Source: Mycobacterium ahvazicum
GTDB taxonomy: Bacteria > Actinomycetota > Actinomycetes > Mycobacteriales > Mycobacteriaceae
DNA length: 64,000 nucleotides
Direction of reading: 5' to 3'
Assembly: GCF_900176255.2 (NCBI RefSeq)
Contig: NZ_FXEG02000002.1
Location: forward strand, 992,001 to 1,056,000
The notes beneath the pieces were generated by a model. It searched no databases and had not been told where the DNA came from. It saw only the letters and a program-made list of their open reading frames with translations. A program made the translations under genes and the position numbers. Position 1 is the stretch's first letter. Each line of letters begins with the position of its first letter. This document shows, piece after piece, positions 58,831 to 64,000 of this stretch.

Positions 58831-61716
58831 TTAGTCCGGCGCCCGGGTGCCCAGCAGTTCGCGGACCTGCGGGCGGGTGCCCTCGGACCGCAGCAGGTAA
58901 CTGGCCGGTCGCGGCCGCACCTTCAACGGCCACCAGAACCAGCGTCGCAGCAGCGCGGCAACCGATGGCGTCATGAAGGCGCGCACGATCAAGGTGTCGA
59001 ACAGCAGGCCCAGACCGATCGTGGTCCCGATCTGGCCGATCACGGTCAGGTCGCTGACCACCATCGAGGCCATGGTGACGGCGAACACCAGGCCCGCAGC
59101 CGTAACGACCTTTCCGGTGCCGCCCATTGCCCGGATGATGCCGGTGTTGATACCGGCGCCGAGTTCTTCTTTCATTCGTGAGACGAGCAGCAGGTTGTAA
59201 TCGGACCCCACCGCCAACAGGATGATCACCGACATCGGCAACACGAGCCATTCCAACCCGAGCCCGATGATGTGCTGCCATAGCAGCACGGACAATCCGA
59301 TGGACGCGCCCAGCGAGGTCACCACGGTACCCACGATCACCATCGCGGCCACAAAACTTCGCGTGATCATCAGCATGATCGCGAAAATGAGGCAGAGCGA
59401 AGCAATTCCGGCGATCATCAGGTCGTAGCGGGAGCCGTCATGCAGGTCTTTGTAGGTCGCGGAGACGCCGCCGACGTAAATACTGGTGTTTTCCAGCGGA
59501 GTCGACTTCAGTGCTTCCTCGGCCGCGGTTTTAATCGCTTGGACACGCGCGATGCCTTCGGGAGTTGCGGGGTCGCCCCGGTCCGAAATGGTCATGCGTG
59601 CCGCTTTCCCATCCGGTGACATGAACAGACCCATCACCTTCTGGAAGGTGGGGTTCTTAAAGACCTCCGGCGGCAGGTAGAACGAATCGTCGTTCTTCGC
59701 CGCGTCGAACGCCTCACCCATCTCCGTGGAGATACTGCCCTGCGAGTCCGCCTGGCCGATGATGCCGCTCATGGTGGAATGCATGGTCAGCATCATGGTG
59801 CGCATGCTCTTCATGGTTTCGATCTGAATCGGAAGCTCGGCAGCCAGTTTCGGCATCAGCACATCGATCTTGTCGATGTTCACCACCAGTTCGCCCAGCT
59901 TGTCGTTGATCGCGTCGATCCCGTCGAATGAATCGAAAAGCGACCTGATCGCAAAGCACACGGGAATGTCGTAGCAGTGTTTTTCCCAGTAGAAGTAGCT
60001 GCGGATCGGCCTCAGGAAATCCTCGAAATTCGAAATCTGGTCTCGCAATTCGCCGGTGATGGCCTGAACTTCGTGCGTCCTGCCGGCCAGATCATGGGTG
60101 ACGGCGTTGAGCTGCAGAATCAGGTGATACAGCGTGGTGGTGATCCCGATCGTCTTGTTCAGCTCATCGGCCTGCACGAGCATGTCGTTCATGCGGGCTT
60201 TTTGATACTCCATGTTGACCAGCTGGCTCGCGTTCATCACGCCGAACCTGAACGGAATCGTCGTATGCGCCATCGCGGTCCCCGAGGGCCGGGTAACAGA
60301 TTGCACCCGGGAAACGCCCGGAACCGCGAGGACACCCTTGGCCAATCGTTCCAGCACCAGAAAATCTGACGGATTGCGCATATCGTGATCGGCTTCGACC
60401 AATACGAACTCGGGCAACATCCGGCCGAGCGGGAAGTGCCGATTCGCGGCCGCGTATCCCTGGTTGGTCGGAAGGTCCTCAGGCAGATACACCCGGTCGT
60501 GGTAATTGGTCGTGTATCCGGGCAGCGCGAGCAAGCCGACCAGAGTAACCGCGCACGCCGCCGCGAAAATGGGTCCGGGCCAGCGGACGACCGCCGTGCC
60601 GATCCGTCGCCAGCGCCGATCCGAGATCGTTCGCTTGGGCTCCAACAGGCCGAAGCGGCCACCGATCGCAAGAACCGCCGGAACCAGCGTGAGCGCGATC
60701 GCCACGGCGACGAGCATGCCTATCGCGCAGGGGATACCGATCGTTTGGAAGTAGGGCATCCGGGTGAAGCTGAGGCAGAAAACCGATCCGGCGATCGTCA
60801 AACCGGAAGCCAAGACAACCTTCGCGGTGCTGCGGTAGGTCGTGTAGAAGGCCGCTTCCACATCTTCACCGGCCTGGCGAGCCTCCTGGTACCGGCCGAC
60901 GAAAAATATGCCGTAGTCGGTTCCGGCCGCCAGCGCGAGCGTGACCAGCAGATTAACGGCGAAAGTAGAGAGGCTGATGGCGCCAATATTGCCGAAGAAT
61001 GCGACGATCTGCCGCGCCACCTGGAGCTCTATTCCGACCATCAGCAACAGCAGAATGACGGTGATGAGCGACCGATAGACCATCAGCAGCATCAGGAAGA
61101 TCACCGCCAGGCTCACCAGGGTGACCTTGAGGATTGTCTTCTGGCCGCTGTGATTCAGGTCCGAAATGAGCGGCGCCGGACCGGTGACGTAGACCTTGAC
61201 ATCTGGCGGCGGAGGAACCCGATTGACGAGGTCGCGGACGGCGTCCGCTGATTCGTTCGCCAGGCTGGTGCCCTGGTTGCCGGCCAGCTTCAGCTGTACG
61301 TACGCGGCTTTACCGTCGTCACTCTGGGCACCGCTGGCCGTGACCGGATTTCCCCACAGGTCCTGAATATGCTGAATATGCTCCGGATCGCTTTCCAATT
61401 GCTTGAGCAATTGGTTGTAGTAATGGTGAGCATCGTCGCGCAGCGGCTGCTGGCTCTCCAGCACGATCATCGCCAAAGCGTCCGAATTGGATTCTTTGAA
61501 GTCCTGGCCCAGGCGCTGCATGGCCTGAATTGACGGCGCATCCTTGGGGCTCAGCGACACCGAACGCTGTTGCTCCACCTTATCGAGCGAGGGGACCGCC
61601 ATCGTCACGATGACGGTGAGGGCCAGCCACGCCAGGATGATGGGCACCGACAACGCATGGATCGACCGTGCGACGAAGGGCGTGCGGCGTTCACCGGCCA
61701 CGCGTGGATCGCTCAT
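58831..61716 (-). CDS. MmpL-family RND transporter without MmpS partner
   Basis: 961 residues, 12 transmembrane helices. [14 protein letters not shown] and [15 protein letters not shown] hold the Asp-Tyr proton relays, [16 protein letters not shown] is the MmpL porter-domain motif, and a helical insertion lies in the second porter domain. It is similar to the MmpL at 28.4 kb (shared [10 protein letters not shown] and LEPKR segments), but there is no mmpS next to it; a DUF732 membrane protein follows instead. Cargo unknown. ATG 61716 has GAGGG five bases upstream. Confidence 0.92.
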   Translation of the reverse strand: MSDPRVAGERRTPFVARSIHALSVPIILAWLALTVIVTMAVPSLDKVEQQRSVSLSPKDAPSIQAMQRLGQDFKESNSDALAMIVLESQQPLRDDAHHYYNQLLKQLESDPEHIQHIQDLWGNPVTASGAQSDDGKAAYVQLKLAGNQGTSLANESADAVRDLVNRVPPPPDVKVYVTGPAPLISDLNHSGQKTILKVTLVSLAVIFLMLLMVYRSLITVILLLLMVGIELQVARQIVAFFGNIGAISLSTFAVNLLVTLALAAGTDYGIFFVGRYQEARQAGEDVEAAFYTTYRSTAKVVLASGLTIAGSVFCLSFTRMPYFQTIGIPCAIGMLVAVAIALTLVPAVLAIGGRFGLLEPKRTISDRRWRRIGTAVVRWPGPIFAAACAVTLVGLLALPGYTTNYHDRVYLPEDLPTNQGYAAANRHFPLGRMLPEFVLVEADHDMRNPSDFLVLERLAKGVLAVPGVSRVQSVTRPSGTAMAHTTIPFRFGVMNASQLVNMEYQKARMNDMLVQADELNKTIGITTTLYHLILQLNAVTHDLAGRTHEVQAITGELRDQISNFEDFLRPIRSYFYWEKHCYDIPVCFAIRSLFDSFDGIDAINDKLGELVVNIDKIDVLMPKLAAELPIQIETMKSMRTMMLTMHSTMSGIIGQADSQGSISTEMGEAFDAAKNDDSFYLPPEVFKNPTFQKVMGLFMSPDGKAARMTISDRGDPATPEGIARVQAIKTAAEEALKSTPLENTSIYVGGVSATYKDLHDGSRYDLMIAGIASLCLIFAIMLMITRSFVAAMVIVGTVVTSLGASIGLSVLLWQHIIGLGLEWLVLPMSVIILLAVGSDYNLLLVSRMKEELGAGINTGIIRAMGGTGKVVTAAGLVFAVTMASMVVSDLTVIGQIGTTIGLGLLFDTLIVRAFMTPSVAALLRRWFWWPLKVRPRPASYLLRSEGTRPQVRELLGTRAPD

Positions 61717-61993
61717 GCGGCCCTCGGGCAGCAGAAGTTGTCGGCGTTCACATCAGGCGTGGTCCCCCATGACCACCCCGTCCACCCCGGTGCGCCAGCA
61801 GCTGCTGTCACTATTGCTCGTCTCCTCTGGTGATGCGATCAACCCGCCGCGAGACGGGTGACTTCCAGGTAAGGCTTCCAAAGTCTCTCATTGATGCATC
61901 GGCCGCGACAGGAAACCTATTACAGCCGACCGTAGCGGCCCGCCGACCCGGGCGCTCGCCAGGGCAATGAGCTGCGATAACGGGTCCAAGTTC

Positions 61994-62023
61994 GCCCATC
62001 AGATGGCGGCGCCTCTGATGGGC
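61994..62023. promoter_or_regulatory. 10-bp inverted repeat GCCCATCAGA / TCTGATGGGC
   Basis: Perfect 10-base arms around a 10-base loop (TGGCGGCGCC), in the 373-base gap between divergent mmpL and the reductase-sulfotransferase gene. An AAGTTCGC sequence occurs just before the left arm and again just after the right arm. It could be an operator or an RNA hairpin. Confidence 0.45.
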
Positions 62024-62059
62024 AAGTAAGTTCGCGTGGGGGTTAATCGGGCAGTTTCA

Positions 62060-62075
62060 GCGCGAAATTTCGCGC
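62060..62075. promoter_or_regulatory. perfect 16-bp palindrome GCGCGAAATTTCGCGC
   Basis: Ends 14 bases before the ATG at 62090, so it covers the expected ribosome or promoter region of the reductase-sulfotransferase gene. A protein bound there would block expression. Confidence 0.5.
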
Positions 62076-62089
62076 GAGGACGGGTGTCA

Positions 62090-64000
62090 ATGCATTGGGC
62101 GATCACCGGCGCGACCGGGTTTCTCGGGATTCACATCCTGGGCGAACTCCTCCGCGGGGACGAAACCTTCACCCTGCTGACCCGGCCGCAGTCGGACCCC
62201 GTCAACCGCATCGCCAAGGCGCTCCCGCTGGCGGTCACCGATGGGCAGGTGTGGACCGAGGAGGAGCTGCGCGAACGGCTCACCGTCGTGCCGGTCGATC
62301 TCGTCGCACCCAAGTTGGGGCTGCCTGACGAGCGATTCCAGGAACTTGCCGACAGCGCGGATGCGATATTGCATTGTGCCGGCAGCATCGAGCTGGACGC
62401 CGACCTTGCCGAGCTTCGCCTGACCAACGTCGGTGGAACTACCCGGATCCTCGAACTCGCCGAGGCCGGATCTCGGGAGCCGGATCTGTTCCACGTGTCG
62501 ACCGCCTTCGTGGCCGGGAAGCGTCGGTCGGGTCTGATCTACGAGACGGAGCTAAGTGACGTCCAGGGCTTCGAGAACAACTACGAGCAGTCCAAATTCG
62601 AGTCCGAGTCGCTGGTGCGGGACTGGGCGCAGCGCACCGGGCGCCGGGTGGTGGTGCTGCGACCGAGCGCCCTGATCGTCGATCGCCCACCACATCCGGA
62701 CTTCCCGCTGCACCCGCTTTCCTTTCTGTCGACGTCCGCGGACAGCGGTATGCGTCTGTTCTCGGTCTCCGGGCGGCCGATGCGCACCAAGATGTCGATC
62801 AGGCTCCGAGGCGACCTCAACGGTCATCTGAACTACATGCCTGCCGACGAGGCCGCCGACGAGATGGTCCGCCTGATGCGGCTGGCCCCCGAAGGCCTGA
62901 ATACCTACCACGTCGTCCACCACCAGGACGTCGCGGTGCAGACGCTGGTGGATCTGTTCAATGCGCTCTCACCGATCCCGCTGACGTTGGTCGAGGGCCC
63001 GATCGAGGACCCCAATCTGCTGGAGCGGCGGCTGCGGTGGGCCAGCGGATTCTTTCCTTACCTCGCGCACAGCCGGACTTACGACACGACCGGTACGCGA
63101 GCGGTCATTGGCGAGCCACATCGCCGCACCATCGTCGACTTCGACTATCTCCTGGGCAGCGTGGGACGGTACAAGCGCTACCTCACCTTCAGGCCCGAGA
63201 AGCATGAACCCCGGGAGTCGGCGTCAACGATCGCACCCCTGGTCTCGGTCGAGGGACCATTCGACGTCAGTGCCCACAGTGCTGACGCGCCACGCCCGAT
63301 ACGAGGGCTGACATTCATCGTCACGGTAGGACGAAGCGGATCGACCGCGCTGTCGCGCATCCTCACCGCTCACCCAGATGTGCTCAGCCTCAACGAGTTC
63401 TACCTCTCGGTGCGGGCGTCCTCTGCGGCCGGCCAGATGCTGTCGGGCGAGCAGTTCTGGCGGATGCTGGCCGAACCTCACCCGATTTTCGACTCCATGG
63501 TCCGGGGTGGTTCGGCCATGCCGGAATTCATCTACCCGCGGCTGCGCGGAACCCGATTCGATGCGAGCACCACCGGGATCCCCGCGATTTCGATGATGAC
63601 GCTGCCGCATCTGTCGTCGGACCCCGACGCAGTGTTCGATGCCCTTGCCGCAGAGGTTCCGACGTGGCCGGAGCAGACGTCGCGACTGCATTATGAGCGG
63701 CTGTTCGCTTGGCTTGCAAGGCATTTCGGTGGGACCGTGGTGGTGGAGCGCTCGGCCATGTCGTTGAGCAGTGTCCCGTGGCTGCGCGAGACGTTCCCGG
63801 ACGCGAAGTTCGTGCACCTGTACCGCAACGGTCCGGATACGGCCGTCTCGATGAGTGAGCACACCGGATTTCGCTTGATGGCGCTGATTCAAGACGCGCT
63901 GGAGCTGCTCGATCTCGACCCGGAGCGACGGCACCCTGGGCTGCGGTTGGATCCCACGGCGATACCGATCGAGCTCGCGTCGCTGATCGGCGACACCTGC
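62090..64000 (+). CDS. NAD(P)-binding thioester-reductase-like domain fused to a sulfotransferase (partial)
   Basis: The gene starts at ATG 62090 and is still open at the window end (637 codons seen). Residues 1-370 are an extended SDR: MHWAITGATGFLG with the TGxxGFLG loop, HVSTAFVAG, and the YxxxK pair in NNYEQSKFE; the fold is that of thioester reductases and male-sterility-type reductases. From about residue 405 a sulfotransferase domain begins: TFIVTVGRSGSTALSRIL is the 5'-phosphosulfate loop for PAPS and FVHLYRNGPDTAVSMSEH the 3'-phosphate loop. The fusion suggests modification of a carrier- or CoA-bound lipid, followed or preceded by sulfation; this is inference. Confidence 0.82.
   Translation, partial: MHWAITGATGFLGIHILGELLRGDETFTLLTRPQSDPVNRIAKALPLAVTDGQVWTEEELRERLTVVPVDLVAPKLGLPDERFQELADSADAILHCAGSIELDADLAELRLTNVGGTTRILELAEAGSREPDLFHVSTAFVAGKRRSGLIYETELSDVQGFENNYEQSKFESESLVRDWAQRTGRRVVVLRPSALIVDRPPHPDFPLHPLSFLSTSADSGMRLFSVSGRPMRTKMSIRLRGDLNGHLNYMPADEAADEMVRLMRLAPEGLNTYHVVHHQDVAVQTLVDLFNALSPIPLTLVEGPIEDPNLLERRLRWASGFFPYLAHSRTYDTTGTRAVIGEPHRRTIVDFDYLLGSVGRYKRYLTFRPEKHEPRESASTIAPLVSVEGPFDVSAHSADAPRPIRGLTFIVTVGRSGSTALSRILTAHPDVLSLNEFYLSVRASSAAGQMLSGEQFWRMLAEPHPIFDSMVRGGSAMPEFIYPRLRGTRFDASTTGIPAISMMTLPHLSSDPDAVFDALAAEVPTWPEQTSRLHYERLFAWLARHFGGTVVVERSAMSLSSVPWLRETFPDAKFVHLYRNGPDTAVSMSEHTGFRLMALIQDALELLDLDPERRHPGLRLDPTAIPIELASLIGDTC

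Noticed and set aside
1-64000. CRISPR arrays, insertion sequences, prophage
   Set aside because: No regularly spaced repeats, transposase, integrase or phage structural genes were seen on either strand.

Overview
The window is high-GC actinobacterial DNA and almost certainly comes from a non-tuberculous Mycobacterium, probably a slow grower. I base this on gene families and order remembered from M. tuberculosis: fadB4, fadE23-fadE24, hisN and tgs1 (the Rv3141-Rv3130 neighbourhood), then fprA, prfB, a mechanosensitive channel, a Pro-rich membrane protein, ftsE, ftsX, smpB, an Rv3099c-like gene and ssrA (Rv3106-Rv3098 neighbourhood). MmpS/MmpL proteins, DUF732 secreted proteins, ESX-type substrates and many leaderless starts (TAnnnT 6-8 bases before the start codon) agree. 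The species cannot be fixed by eye. No transposase, integrase, CRISPR array, rRNA or tRNA was seen.

Layout. 1-11.7 kb is lipid and aromatic catabolism: a CoA-transferase / hydrolase / homogentisate-dioxygenase-like operon, two MDR oxidoreductases (one FadB4), an aldo-keto reductase with a GNAT acetyltransferase, the FadE24-FadE23 pair behind a perfect 22-bp palindrome, HisN, and the triacylglycerol synthase Tgs1 behind a DosR-type box. 12.5-23.4 kb is conserved housekeeping: FprA, RF2, MscS channel, FtsEX divisome complex, SmpB and its partner tmRNA with promoter, tag ORF and strong terminator, plus an AAA+/TPR gene pair.

25.2-26.9 kb is an AT-richer island on the minus strand: a 53-aa Cys/His-rich peptide, a 79-aa RiPP-precursor-like peptide ending in a Cys-x5-Cys core and Gly-Gly, and a radical SAM protein with a truncated SPASM domain. 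Each has its own strong Shine-Dalgarno. This is the best candidate for an undescribed system. 27-41.8 kb mixes envelope and accessory functions: MmpS-MmpL, a universal stress protein, a serine hydrolase lipoprotein, an acyl-CoA synthetase, a peptidoglycan amidase, a CAP protein, an Mrr-like nuclease and PstS.

41.9-44.9 kb is the second notable system, a type VII (ESX) polymorphic toxin module: an EspC-like WXG partner, a 638-aa WXG toxin with a Pro-rich linker carrying three copies of a KPKTWQDML motif, a probable immunity protein, and the remains of a further gene. 45-64 kb holds an F420-type oxidoreductase, an Rv2952-like lipid methyltransferase, a K+ channel with nucleotide-binding domains on both sides of the pore, a type I glutamine synthetase with a 22-codon leader ORF, a four-gene phospholipid/ABC operon, a CYP140-like P450, a PAQR protein, DUF732 proteins, a second MmpL, and a reductase-sulfotransferase fusion that runs off the right edge.
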